In this document: positions 5,901 through 13,960 of the stretch, piece by piece
How positions within the stretch are numbered: the stretch's first letter is position 1
How the letters are laid out: every line of letters starts with the position of its first letter
DNA from: Siphonobacter aquaeclarae
GTDB taxonomy: Bacteria; Bacteroidota; Bacteroidia; Cytophagales; Spirosomataceae
DNA: 64,000 bases
NCBI RefSeq assembly: GCF_900103285.1
Contig: NZ_FNGS01000012.1
Location: forward strand, 1 to 64,000
Direction: 5' to 3'
Notes under the pieces: generated by a model
Databases searched by the model: none
Told to the model about the DNA's origin: nothing
The model's input: only the letters and a program-made list of their open reading frames with translations
Translations under genes and position numbers: made by a program

Positions 5901-8759
5901 TCCCGCGAGTGGTTTTACCCGCGGTGGAAAAAGCAGAAGGAGCTGTTGAAACGGATCCGGAGTACCGACAAAACCGGAGCCGTAAGAAAGGAACAGGTGC
6001 CTGGGGTCCTGCAACATGTCATTGACTTTCAGGTTGAACAAACACTGCTGGACAAGGCCGCTTTCCTGCCGGCAACCGCAGGATTTCTTTGGCAAAACGG
6101 GGACTGTGACTGGGATGGATTGGCACGAATCGCCACGGCATTGATTTCATGCAACAGACTCGCCGGAAATCTTCTTACAAATGAGCAACTGAAAACATGG
6201 CGCAGCCGGCTTGCCGCAGAATTTTCGGAAGGGAGCAGGGGCTATATGATCGCTTGCGAAGGGGAATTGCGGAAGTACTCGAAGCTACAGACCCAATTCG
6301 CGGAGTCCACACGGGCGCTTGAAACATTGATGGGCCTTCCACCGGAAACACTGCGGCAACACGATGGGCTGAAACAACTGATCAGCGGGTGGCTTGAAAA
6401 CCTGGACAAACTGAAAGACTGGCACAACTATGTGCTGGTGAGAGAGGCGGTACTGTCAGCCGGGCTGAGTCAGCTTCTGGCATCGTATGAGGATGGCAAC
6501 ATAACGTCAGAAGAAGTAGCACGTCAATTCCGGAGAGGATTTCTCCGGTCGACTGCCGATTATATTATCAACAAACACCAGGTATTGGCCACCTTTAACG
6601 GAGGACTTTTTGAGGAAAAAGTCAGGAAATTCCGGACTATAAGTAAGCAATTTGAAACCCTGACGCGCCAGGAGCTGTATGCCCGATTGTCTGCGGGGAT
6701 TCCCTCCCTCCAGCAAGAGGCATCGCAAAGCTCAGAAATCGGAATGCTGCAACGCGCATTGCGCACGAACGGCAGGGCGATGTCCATCCGCAGAATTTTC
6801 GATCAGATGCCCCATTTGCTCCATCGTTTGAAGCCGTGCATGCTGATGAGTCCAATTTCCGTCGCCCAATATTTTGACGCCGCAAGCCCAAAATTTGATC
6901 TGGTCATTTTTGACGAGGCCTCGCAAATGCCAACGAGTGAAGCCGTAGGTGCGATCGCCCGGGGCCGTGCTGTCATAGTGGTCGGAGATCCCAAACAAAT
7001 GCCGCCAACCAATTTCTTTTCCGGTTCGGCTATCGACGAGGACAACATTGAAAAAGAAGATCTCGAAAGCATTCTGGACGATTGTCTGGCCCTTTCCATG
7101 CCTTCCCGCCATTTGCTGTGGCATTACAGGAGCAAGCACGAAAGCCTAATAGCGTTCAGTAATGCAAAATACTATGAGAATCGCCTGCTGACATTTCCGT
7201 CGACAGACGATATCGTCAGTAAGGTTCGGCTTGTTCCGGTAGAAGGCTTCTACGATAAAGGACGAACCCGGCAAAATCGTTTTGAGGCCAAAGCGATCGT
7301 CGCCGACGTAGTAGCGCGTTTATCGGATCCGCGGTTGGCTGGTCGCAGCATTGGAATCGTTACCTTCAGTTCTGCTCAGCAAACACTGGTCGAGGATATG
7401 CTGACTGATGTATTCAAAGACCGTCCGGAAATCGAAAAACTGGCTCTCGAAAGAGAAGAGCCACTGTTTGTCAAAAACCTGGAAAATGTGCAGGGAGATG
7501 AACGCGATGTGATTTTGTTTTCGATCGGGTATGGACCGGACCAGGAGGGAAAGGTGAGCCTCAATTTCGGGCCGATCAATCGGGAGGGCGGATGGAGACG
7601 ATTGAACGTTGCCGTATCCCGTGCCCGGTATGAGATGGTGGTATTTTCAACCCTGAAATCTGACCAAATAAACCTGAACCGGACGGGATCGGAGGGTGTA
7701 GCGGGATTGAAGGCTTTTTTAGCGTATGCGGAAAAGGGGATAGCCGCTTTGCCAATGACGCAATCAAATCCGTCCGGAAAAGAATCAGGAGCCTTTGAAA
7801 ATCTGGTCGCCGAGGCGATACGAAAAATGGGATACGAAGTGCATACACAAATCGGGACCTCTGCTTTCAAAATAGATTTGGGAGTTGTTGATCCCGAAAG
7901 GCCTAAAACGTATCTCCTCGGCTTACTCACCGACGGTTACAATTACTACCAGGCTCATACGTCCAGAGACCGTGAGATTACGCAGCTGGATGTGTTGAAA
8001 ATGCTCGGTTGGAACATTCATAAGATATGGGCGACCGAATGGTGGGACTCTCCGGGTAAGGTGCTTGCCGGTATCGAAGAGGCCCTGAAAAAGGCAGAAC
8101 AGATGCGTCAGTCTGATCCTGAACCCCCTGTACTCAGTTCCGAACCGATTGCTGTCTTGCCGCAATCTTCTCAATCTTTTTCCGAAGTGAAGTCTTCCGG
8201 GCAGCCTTATATCGCTATCGAATTGCCTTCGGTTTATGACGCGTCGCCTGATGAATTTCTCTGGCCTCAGCACCGTAACCGGATTAAACAACAATTGAAC
8301 GAGGTCATCAGCGCTGAGGCGCCCATCAGCGACGCGTTACTTCGGAAGAGGGTACTGAATGCCTGGGGAATAGCACGGCAGGGTATACGGATCAGCGCGC
8401 ATTTTGACCTGCTGATTTCGGAGCTTGATCCGGCACATACACGACACGACGGGCGTACGTTTTTCTGGAGTCAGCCTCACGGCGCGACAAACTATACCGC
8501 TTTTCGGTATGCTTCATCAGACGAACTGAGAAGAGACGCGGAGGATCTTCCTCCCGAAGAAGTAGCAAATGCTATCGGCGAAATACTCCGGCAACAAATT
8601 AGTCTCGACAGAATGGACCTCGTCCGGGAAGTGGCCCGCCAATTCGGATTCAGCCGTGTCGGTACAAATCTTGTTCAGGCAGTGACGCTCGGGATCCGGC
8701 ACGGAAGCAGAACCGGAATTTTGTCGCAGGAAGAGGATCGGATTGTTGGGAAGATATGA
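2946..8759 (+). CDS. Giant DUF4011 helicase-nuclease (Hhe-type candidate antiphage protein)
   Basis: 1937 residues. In order: an N-terminal region (1-350) with a transglutaminase-like pattern, Cys224 in NCLDIS, His250 in GHAFAGGW and a possible third residue Asp322 in FIDVRRAR; DUF4011 (about 380-620, WERKLLDLTLRNSLLN); an SF1 helicase with Walker A GPPGTGKS (689-696), Walker B with Asp1323-Glu1324, GDPKQMPP and the C-terminal motifs VQGDERD and NVAVSRAR (about 1558); a Vsr-like PD-(D/E)XK nuclease (about 1615-1715, IDLGVV, RDRE); and a DUF3320-like C-terminus (about 1780-1920). The domain set matches the single-gene Hhe system described as antiphage. In the nuclease the motif often read as GIECDG is GLLTDG here. 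No partner genes: it stands alone next to the island junction. Family call firm; antiphage role inferred from the family. Confidence 0.85.
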   Translation: MEVKEAAPMPVISLQVLPSVNFAQQQNHVPIIRELILTNTTALEWQDIVLEITSEFSSTLPWRQSLLQLPAGASHAFHSFPLQVSAQFLATLTEATTESLRMTLSVRGEIIHTQYSPLTVLAFDQWGGVGLLPEMLAAFITPNHPQIPGIIRAASSILQRWTGDPSFDDYQSRNPDRVRKQMAAIYEAIAGLQLVYCSVPASFEESGQRVRLADTIFGHKLANCLDISLLYAACLEAVGIHSLLVIVKGHAFAGGWLVDESFADTVNDDPSLITKRSAPGIGEIAVVEGTCMNAGNTQSFDEASRIADQRLLRTDDFVLFIDVRRARISRVRPLPLRVQTSSGWEVQEEHIATRPSILPEKIVAGPKPEYASAIPVTKQRLWERKLLDLTLRNSLLNIRTNRSMVQFATFDVSKLEDALADGEEFQILQKPSDWDHPLRDSGLYQVLHQSDPVADLVEHELGERRIRTYLSESDLTNSLTNLFRSSRLSLEENGANTLFIGLGLLRWYETDASERPRFAPVLLIPVEIIRKSAQKGFIIRSREEETILNITLLEMLRQDFGIVLGGLETLPRDESGVDVKEVFRVIRRIVMGKPRWEVEEQAVLGIFSFSKFILWNDIHHNAADLNRHPLVASLVSGKLEWTPGEQEGVEAISDNLLHPSSVALPISTDSSQLQAILSSASGKSFVLHGPPGTGKSQTITNIIAHALYTGKRVLFVAAKKAALDVVESRLNAIGIGPFCLELHSNKAKKSAVLEQLKQTVEITKSAAPENFAFEAERLFGVRSELNGYAEALHERQAFGYSLFDAFTAYGLLPSGEDKVSFEENVLERLDAAQLATWQDLAEQLQQVGSLIGHPLDHPFRGVRLERYYPQLKQEVQRLIEDVLRFAAQCSEQSSTVLSMLKMEGTTITPEQQRRLEELGAQLLQAGDIPSTMLQAEALERTMAQVLDLTNHGKERDRLRTQLLQRFRTEVLKLPAEQLLSEWQLASREWFYPRWKKQKELLKRIRSTDKTGAVRKEQVPGVLQHVIDFQVEQTLLDKAAFLPATAGFLWQNGDCDWDGLARIATALISCNRLAGNLLTNEQLKTWRSRLAAEFSEGSRGYMIACEGELRKYSKLQTQFAESTRALETLMGLPPETLRQHDGLKQLISGWLENLDKLKDWHNYVLVREAVLSAGLSQLLASYEDGNITSEEVARQFRRGFLRSTADYIINKHQVLATFNGGLFEEKVRKFRTISKQFETLTRQELYARLSAGIPSLQQEASQSSEIGMLQRALRTNGRAMSIRRIFDQMPHLLHRLKPCMLMSPISVAQYFDAASPKFDLVIFDEASQMPTSEAVGAIARGRAVIVVGDPKQMPPTNFFSGSAIDEDNIEKEDLESILDDCLALSMPSRHLLWHYRSKHESLIAFSNAKYYENRLLTFPSTDDIVSKVRLVPVEGFYDKGRTRQNRFEAKAIVADVVARLSDPRLAGRSIGIVTFSSAQQTLVEDMLTDVFKDRPEIEKLALEREEPLFVKNLENVQGDERDVILFSIGYGPDQEGKVSLNFGPINREGGWRRLNVAVSRARYEMVVFSTLKSDQINLNRTGSEGVAGLKAFLAYAEKGIAALPMTQSNPSGKESGAFENLVAEAIRKMGYEVHTQIGTSAFKIDLGVVDPERPKTYLLGLLTDGYNYYQAHTSRDREITQLDVLKMLGWNIHKIWATEWWDSPGKVLAGIEEALKKAEQMRQSDPEPPVLSSEPIAVLPQSSQSFSEVKSSGQPYIAIELPSVYDASPDEFLWPQHRNRIKQQLNEVISAEAPISDALLRKRVLNAWGIARQGIRISAHFDLLISELDPAHTRHDGRTFFWSQPHGATNYTAFRYASSDELRRDAEDLPPEEVANAIGEILRQQISLDRMDLVREVARQFGFSRVGTNLVQAVTLGIRHGSRTGILSQEEDRIVGKI

Positions 8760-8881
8760 GGTAATGACGGGGCAATGACTTCTTGCCAATGCAAGCCTGT
8801 TGATTCCGGGAGTAGTATTGAACAATAGCTCTGAAAAAACTCCGGACACTGCCGCAGATTTACATCCCCTGAAAGAAGTAA

Positions 8882-9607
8882 TTACCCGGTTTCGGTAAGC
8901 GAAGCGTGATGACGGATACGCCGGCGGAGGAGCTGCAGGCGTATCCGCGTGACGTCATATACCATCGCCAGGAGCAGCAGCGCCGCCGCAACATAGAGAA
9001 CGGATAGGTCGAGAAGATGGAAAAGGTAGCCGCCGACCACACATCCCCCGAAAAAACAAAGAATGATCAGCAACCGGAGTTCGATACTCCGGATCAGACG
9101 CTTCCGGTCAAAAGCAGCAAAAAACAACCTCGACAACTCGATACCCAGGTCCGTAAAAAGGCCCGTCAGATGGGTGGTGCGGACAACGGCATTGGAAACC
9201 GACGTCACGAGCGCGTTCTGAAGTCCCATCGCAAAGAGCAGTACGCACGCAGTCCTGACATCCCGGCTCCCGGTCAGTACTACACCGGTCAGGCACGCGA
9301 CTTCGATCAGAATCGGCACCACATGCCTGCGCTCGGGCCTTATGCGCTCGGTCAGTTGGACAGCCACCGCTGATACAAACGACCCCAGCAGAAAACAAAA
9401 AATATACGTGACGAACGCCAGAGCATGGGCAAAATTCTTTCGGACAAATTCCTCCGCGAATGAAGCAAAGTGCCCTGTAACGTTTGTCGTCATGACCGAG
9501 GTGGCCAGTAATCCCGTGATATTCACGATGCCTGCCACGAACGAAAGCACCGCCGCCAACCGAACGTTATGACTGAACCGCCTGTTTTTTCCTCTATGCC
9601 GGAACAT
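8882..9607 (-). CDS. YoaK/DUF1275 family membrane protein
   Basis: About 241 residues with six or so predicted membrane segments (for example VLSFVAGIVNITGLLATS near the N-terminus and LLIILCFFGGCVVGGYLF in the C-terminal half). The family signature NVTGHFASFAE follows the first segment. A longer frame runs on upstream to 10021, but that part overlaps the HxlR gene in another phase and has no membrane-protein character. The ATG at 9607 (MFRHRGKNRR) is therefore preferred. DUF1275 proteins are widespread inner-membrane proteins of unknown substrate. It follows the HxlR regulator by 56 bp on the same strand, so the two are probably co-transcribed. Confidence 0.82.
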   Translation of the reverse strand: MFRHRGKNRRFSHNVRLAAVLSFVAGIVNITGLLATSVMTTNVTGHFASFAEEFVRKNFAHALAFVTYIFCFLLGSFVSAVAVQLTERIRPERRHVVPILIEVACLTGVVLTGSRDVRTACVLLFAMGLQNALVTSVSNAVVRTTHLTGLFTDLGIELSRLFFAAFDRKRLIRSIELRLLIILCFFGGCVVGGYLFHLLDLSVLYVAAALLLLAMVYDVTRIRLQLLRRRIRHHASLTETG

Positions 9608-9663
9608 ACCTGACTCAAAATTGGAGAGCTGAAAATCTCTTTTGTATACAGGTAGAATAGTCT

Positions 9664-9981
9664 CTATGGATACTGTTCCACCCATTCCACAACCTCTCTC
9701 AGAATGGGTACCAACGCCAGCCCCTTCGCGGTCAGGCTGTATTCCACTCGCCGGGGAGAATCCTGGAATTCTTCCCGGCACAATATACCATCCGCTTCCA
9801 GCTCCTGCAGCGTACTCGTCAGTACTTTCCGGGATATCACCCCGATCATCGCCGCAATCTGGCCGAACCGCGCCTTGCGGTCCCGGAGTACCCAAATCAC
9901 AATTGGTTTCCACTTCGTGCCCAGCACCGCCATCGAGCGCTGCATCGAACAATCCGCGTGTTTCAGCTTGTCTGTATTCAT
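9664..9981 (-). CDS. HxlR-family winged-helix transcriptional regulator
   Basis: 105 residues covering one HxlR domain. It opens with the family pattern C-S-M-Q-R-S-M-A-V-L-G-T-K-W-K-P (Cys11), continues with a winged-helix core (ISRKVLTSTLQELEADGIL) and ends with the YSLTAKG wing. HxlR proteins are dimeric DNA-binding regulators that often sense electrophiles or redox stress through the N-terminal Cys. It is divergent from the Old Yellow Enzyme gene at 10083 and upstream of the DUF1275 gene, so it plausibly controls both. Confidence 0.9.
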   Translation of the reverse strand: MNTDKLKHADCSMQRSMAVLGTKWKPIVIWVLRDRKARFGQIAAMIGVISRKVLTSTLQELEADGILCREEFQDSPRRVEYSLTAKGLALVPILREVVEWVEQYP

Positions 9982-10018
9982 GATGAAAAGTGGTTACCGA
10001 TTGGTTACTACTTTCGCA

Positions 10019-10026
10019 CAAAGTTA
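10019..10026 (-). promoter_or_regulatory. -7-like element of the HxlR gene
   Basis: The complement reads TAACTTTG, a full match to TAnnTTTG, 37 nt upstream of the HxlR ATG. No TTG is found at the expected spacing, so the promoter may be weak or activator-dependent. It lies in the divergent region shared with the Old Yellow Enzyme gene. Confidence 0.4.
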
Positions 10027-10082
10027 GTTACAAAAAGAGACTAAAGACGGTTTATTTGGCATACAAATCCAAAAATATCGAT

Positions 10083-11141
10083 ATGAGTTATTCATCGCTT
10101 TTCGTCCCTTTTGAATACAAAAACCTCGTCCTGCGGAACCGCCTCGTGATGGCGCCGATGACGCGCGCACAGTCGCCCGACGGCGTACCTACGCCGCAAG
10201 TTGCTGATTATTATGAGCGCAGGGCCGCGGCAGAAGTCGGGCTCATCCTGACAGAAGGGACGGTGATCAACCGTCCGGCATCCAAAAACCAGAAGGACAT
10301 TCCGAATTTTTACGGAGAAGCGGCACTCGGCGCCTGGAAGCAGGTCGTGGATCAGGTAACGGCGCAAAACGGCGCCATCGCACCGCAGATCTGGCACGTC
10401 GGCAACTCGCCCTACGGCTGGACGCCGCCGGTTCCCTTCGAGAGTCCGGATACCATGTCCCTGGAAGATATTCACCAGACCATCGCCGCCTTTGCCGATG
10501 CCGCTCGCTCGGCGAAAGCCCTCGGTTTTCACGCGTTGGAGCTGCATGGCGCGCACGGATACCTCATTGACCAGTTTTTCTGGGAGAAAACCAACAACCG
10601 TACCGATGAATACGGTGGCAGGACCCTGAAAGAGCGCTCCCGTTTCGCTGTCGACGTCGTGAAGGCAGTCCGTGCGGCGGTCGGCCCGGATATGGTCATT
10701 ATCCTCCGCCTCTCGCAGTGGAAGGGCCAGGATTACGAGGTAAAACTCGCCCGGACGCCCCTGGAGCTGGAAGACTGGATACTTCCCCTGGCGGAAGCCG
10801 GCGTCGATATCTTTCACGGATCCCAGCGCCGCTACTGGACGCCGGAGTTTGATGGTTCCGACCTCAACCTCGCCGGCTGGTTCAAGAAGGTAACCGGACT
10901 GCCGAGCATTACCGTGGGGTCTGTCGGGCTTGCCTCTGACGTTACGCATGCTTTTCGCGGTGAAGGCTCGGCCCATGCTGATCTGCGCGAAGTGGTGCGG
11001 CGCCTGGAGCGGGGAGATTTCGACCTCGTGGCCGTCGGGCGGCAGCTTCTCCAGGATCCCGAGTGGGTGCAGAAGATCCGCGAGGAACGGTTTGATGACA
11101 TACGTTCCTTCGAAGCGACCAGTTTAGGCGTCTACTACTGA
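10083..11141 (+). CDS. NADH:flavin oxidoreductase, Old Yellow Enzyme family
   Basis: 352 residues from ATG 10083 (MSYSSLFVPFEYKNL). The open frame begins 31 codons earlier, but that extension is unlike the family. An FMN-binding TIM barrel with VMAPMTRA near residue 25, the substrate-binding ELHGAHGYLIDQF around 155-165, and NRTDEYGG shortly after. In place of the second His/Asn of some OYEs it has the HGAH form. Family members reduce activated C=C bonds of enones, or nitro groups, with NAD(P)H in the cytoplasm. It is divergent from an HxlR regulator, an arrangement common for electrophile-induced OYEs. The physiological substrate cannot be read from the sequence. Confidence 0.92.
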   Translation: MSYSSLFVPFEYKNLVLRNRLVMAPMTRAQSPDGVPTPQVADYYERRAAAEVGLILTEGTVINRPASKNQKDIPNFYGEAALGAWKQVVDQVTAQNGAIAPQIWHVGNSPYGWTPPVPFESPDTMSLEDIHQTIAAFADAARSAKALGFHALELHGAHGYLIDQFFWEKTNNRTDEYGGRTLKERSRFAVDVVKAVRAAVGPDMVIILRLSQWKGQDYEVKLARTPLELEDWILPLAEAGVDIFHGSQRRYWTPEFDGSDLNLAGWFKKVTGLPSITVGSVGLASDVTHAFRGEGSAHADLREVVRRLERGDFDLVAVGRQLLQDPEWVQKIREERFDDIRSFEATSLGVYY

Positions 11142-11177
11142 AAAAAAGCCGACCCCACAACGGGGTCGGCTTTTTTT
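11141..11177. terminator. Bidirectional terminator between convergent genes
   Basis: AAAAAAAGCCGACCCC, a 5-nt loop, then GGGGTCGGCTTTTTTT. Stem of nine GC-rich pairs with A/T runs on both sides, so it can stop transcription from the OYE gene (+) and from the NmrA-like gene (-), whose stop codon lies at its edge. Confidence 0.9.
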
Positions 11178-11808
11178 AGGCATTCGCCAGAAACGGCGCC
11201 TGCCTCACATATGCTGGATCAAATAACTGATCGGCGAGAAAGCGGGCGAGGCTCGTTACGCTGACAGCATCTCCCGGGCAATCATGCAGGGAAGCGACAA
11301 CCGGCGGCGCAGCATCCGTCAGTTCAATCAACGGGAGGCGAACCAGTGTCCAGTCGGCTGAACTTTCAGTAAGAAGCTTGTATTCCAGCTGTTTATCTGC
11401 CGTTGAGACTGGAAAAGTGCGCTGCATCCAGGCTGTGCCGGCGGCAGTAGCCTGGCTTTTGATGTCGCCCGGAGTATCTACATTGAGCCCGGTCGTAAGC
11501 ACATACCGCCGGATTCCCGTTTCCTGCATCGCTTGGAGCACATGCCGGGTAGACTGACTGAAAATGATAGGTTCACTTGGAGGCTGTCCAAGCCCAAGAG
11601 TACTGACGACGGCGTCACAACCACTCAGCAAGCGGTACAGGGCGTCAGGTTCCGTCACATTACCGAGGACGGTTTCGACGTTCATTACCGGGTGCGGACG
11701 GCGCAGGAGTAAACGAAGGGAAAAAGAACGGCGAAGGAGTTCTTCAACGAGGTATGTGCCGGACTTACCGGTTCCGCCGATGACGGCTATTTTGAAGGAA
11801 GTAGTCAT
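11176..11808 (-). CDS. NAD(P)-binding NmrA-like protein (atypical SDR)
   Basis: 210 residues. A Rossmann fold opens with IAVIGGTGKSGTYLVEELL (residues 7-25), the glycine motif of the NmrA/atypical SDR group. LLLRRP follows, where NADP-binding arginines usually sit, then a CDAVVSTLG strand. The classic YxxxK catalytic pair of SDRs is not evident. Such proteins act as NADP-dependent reductases or redox sensors, and the substrate is unknown. Monocistronic, convergent with the OYE gene. Confidence 0.82.
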   Translation of the reverse strand: MTTSFKIAVIGGTGKSGTYLVEELLRRSFSLRLLLRRPHPVMNVETVLGNVTEPDALYRLLSGCDAVVSTLGLGQPPSEPIIFSQSTRHVLQAMQETGIRRYVLTTGLNVDTPGDIKSQATAAGTAWMQRTFPVSTADKQLEYKLLTESSADWTLVRLPLIELTDAAPPVVASLHDCPGDAVSVTSLARFLADQLFDPAYVRQAPFLANA

Positions 11809-11947
11809 GCTTTTCTTTCTGAAACGGAGACAGGAAATCTGTTTCCGGTGGGTTCGCTACCGGAAGCAGGAGAAAAAGGGCGTCAATATGTCAGAAAGAG
11901 AGCCGAATGAGACAAAGATAGGATTCAGCCCGGAGGAAAACCCTGTG

Positions 11948-12556
11948 CTATCCTGATTTTTCGACCAGTTTCCGTGTCAGGTGCGTAAGCGGGTTTTGTG
12001 TATCCCAGCGGGCAACTTCGGCGTCGACCAGTTCCGGAAACTTCCGCCGGATATCCCGAAGCGCATTGCCTACCGATTTCCGCAGGTACTCGCTGGGGTC
12101 GGCATGATGGGCGCCGATCATCGCAACCGCCACATCCGGATGATCGCGGAAGTAGGGTCTTGAGGTCCAGATACGGAGGCCTTCAACCACGGCCCGCTTG
12201 CGGTTGGGCTCTTCGCTGGCCAGCCATTCCCGGAAGAGGGGAAGCGCCTGCTCGTAGCCGGTGTCTTTGCCATATTGATCGAGGGCTTTGGCGAGCATTT
12301 CCTGTACCCGCCAGTCGGAGTCTTTCGCTACAACGGTCCGGAGTACCTCCATCGCTTGAGGGTTATCCGACGAAATTCGCCCAAGCAGGTGTACCGCAAG
12401 CATACGCGCCTGATACCGTGGGTCTTTGAGCAATGCTGTAGCCAGGGCTGGTACGTCAGGTCGCTGCAGCAGGGCGTCGCCGGCTTCCTGCACGTGTTTG
12501 AAGCCGTGTTCGATTTGGGAAAGGCGGTCGAGGAGTTCGGTGAGAATTTCTGTCAC
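11948..12556 (-). CDS. HEAT-repeat protein resembling AlkD-type DNA alkylation repeat proteins
   Basis: 202 residues made of paired helices. A central segment DWRVQEMLAKALDQY, then VEGLRIWTSRPYF and YLRKSVGNALRDI, matches the tandem HEAT-like repeats of the AlkD superfamily. AlkD enzymes excise alkylated purines, but whether the catalytic Asp/Trp/Arg set is present here is not clear to me, so a scaffold function is equally possible. Cytoplasmic, no signal peptide. It stands alone; 139 bp separate it from the NmrA-like gene and show nothing notable. Confidence 0.72.
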   Translation of the reverse strand: MTEILTELLDRLSQIEHGFKHVQEAGDALLQRPDVPALATALLKDPRYQARMLAVHLLGRISSDNPQAMEVLRTVVAKDSDWRVQEMLAKALDQYGKDTGYEQALPLFREWLASEEPNRKRAVVEGLRIWTSRPYFRDHPDVAVAMIGAHHADPSEYLRKSVGNALRDIRRKFPELVDAEVARWDTQNPLTHLTRKLVEKSG

Positions 12557-12670
12557 ATGAAAGGTTTTTGGGGGAAGTTAGTGGATTTAAGTAACTGGAT
12601 TAATGTGCGGAAGAGATAACCAAATAGTTCTCTCCCCTATAAACAGGGGTAGACTCTTTTTAGTCCACTT

Positions 12671-12678
12671 TATCTTTG
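12671..12678 (+). promoter_or_regulatory. -7-like element of the DUF4236 gene
   Basis: TATCTTTG, a full TAnnTTTG match, 60 nt upstream of the ATG. No TTG at the right distance. Confidence 0.4.
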
Positions 12679-12738
12679 ATTATCTAACCGCCATGTTAAC
12701 TGACAGATTCATGAATTAACCATCCAACTAAAACGAAT

Positions 12739-13857
12739 ATGGCCTGGAGTTTTCGCAAACGTATCAAAATTATCCCTGGAGTACATCTCAACGTCAGTAA
12801 AAGCGGGATTTCAACATCTATAGGTGTTAGAGGAGCAAGTATCACAGTAGGTAAGAATGGTACGTTCCTGAATACCAGCATTCCCCAACTCGGTCTGTAC
12901 AATCGGCAACAGCTTTCAGACGGCCGGAGACTGCCATCTCCCAATCCAGTCTTTGAGGAAGTTGAATCTGAGGGCAGAGGAAATATTTTCAGCGCGGATG
13001 TTCAGGAGATTACCACTGAGGGAATGGAGGGCATTAAGGAGGCTATCTTGCTTGCCGGCCAGCAGAGAGACGAACTTCACAAGGACCTGAGAAAAGTAAA
13101 ATCTCAGCTTACATTTTCCCTAATAAAGCGAAGTGCCAGCTTCCTGCTTGGGTACGGGCTAATCTGGAAACAAATACCGCAACGCCTCAAGGAAGATACC
13201 GAAGCACAACGGGATGCCATTCGTCAAATACGGGAGCAGATTGCCAACTCGTATGTCCCGCTGGACGTTGACTTTGACTCCGAAACGGAGCAGCTATTCG
13301 AGCGGGTAGTCGCCTCTTTCGGCAAACTCATGACCTCCCGGAAAATTTGGGACGTCACGAGTGCGCATTATCAAGACCGTGTTAAAACACGGTCATCGGC
13401 CAGTACAATTGTAAAAAAAAGAGAGATACGCTTCAGCGCTGATAGCCTGCCTTTCATCCGTTCAAATTTTCAGGTACTTTGCTTCAGGAACGCTAACGGA
13501 GGTGACTTATATTTTTATCCCGGTTTTATTGTTATGTATTCGGGAGTCAAGCGCTTCGCGGTAATCAGCTTTGACGAGCTGATCTTTAGCTTCAGAGCTA
13601 TCAGCTTTACAGAAACCGGTTCTGTTCCCGCCGATTCGCGTGTAATGTACCACACCTGGGCTAAGGTTAACAAGAATGGTACAAGAGACAAACGATTCAA
13701 AGCAAATTATCAGATTCCGGTAGTCAGATATGGTGAAATAGCTCTGAAAACGGCTACCGGACTAAATGAAGAATATGAATTCAGCAACTACGAATACGCC
13801 GAAGATTTCAGTCGGGCGCTGAAAGCCTATCAAACAAGTACCAAAGGCAGAGGTTAG
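12739..13857 (+). CDS. DUF4236 domain protein with an unassigned C-terminal region
   Basis: 372 residues. The first 55 (WSFRKRIKIIPGVHLNVSKS, then GISTSIGVRGASITVGKNGTF) are a textbook DUF4236 domain, a small beta-rich module of unknown function. Then come a helical, probably coiled stretch (about 100-165), a segment with hydrophobic character (ASFLLGYGLIW), and a beta-rich C-terminal domain (about 235-365) with many aromatic residues that I do not recognise. No signal peptide. The gene has an AT-richer base composition than its neighbours and no operon partner. Function unknown. Confidence 0.75.
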   Translation: MAWSFRKRIKIIPGVHLNVSKSGISTSIGVRGASITVGKNGTFLNTSIPQLGLYNRQQLSDGRRLPSPNPVFEEVESEGRGNIFSADVQEITTEGMEGIKEAILLAGQQRDELHKDLRKVKSQLTFSLIKRSASFLLGYGLIWKQIPQRLKEDTEAQRDAIRQIREQIANSYVPLDVDFDSETEQLFERVVASFGKLMTSRKIWDVTSAHYQDRVKTRSSASTIVKKREIRFSADSLPFIRSNFQVLCFRNANGGDLYFYPGFIVMYSGVKRFAVISFDELIFSFRAISFTETGSVPADSRVMYHTWAKVNKNGTRDKRFKANYQIPVVRYGEIALKTATGLNEEYEFSNYEYAEDFSRALKAYQTSTKGRG

Positions 13858-13960
13858 GAAATTTTTCAGGATAACGCGAATAATATCGTTAATGTGTGAA
13901 ACCTGACGAAAATTTTCGACAGGATGAACAAGGCATTTGTTTTGTTTCATCCTGCCATAC

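Noticed and set aside
13920-13954. Hairpin CAGGATGAAC / GTTTCATCCTG between the DUF4236 and AraC genes
   Set aside because: Imperfect stem, long loop and no T run; too weak to call a terminator, although it lies between convergent genes.
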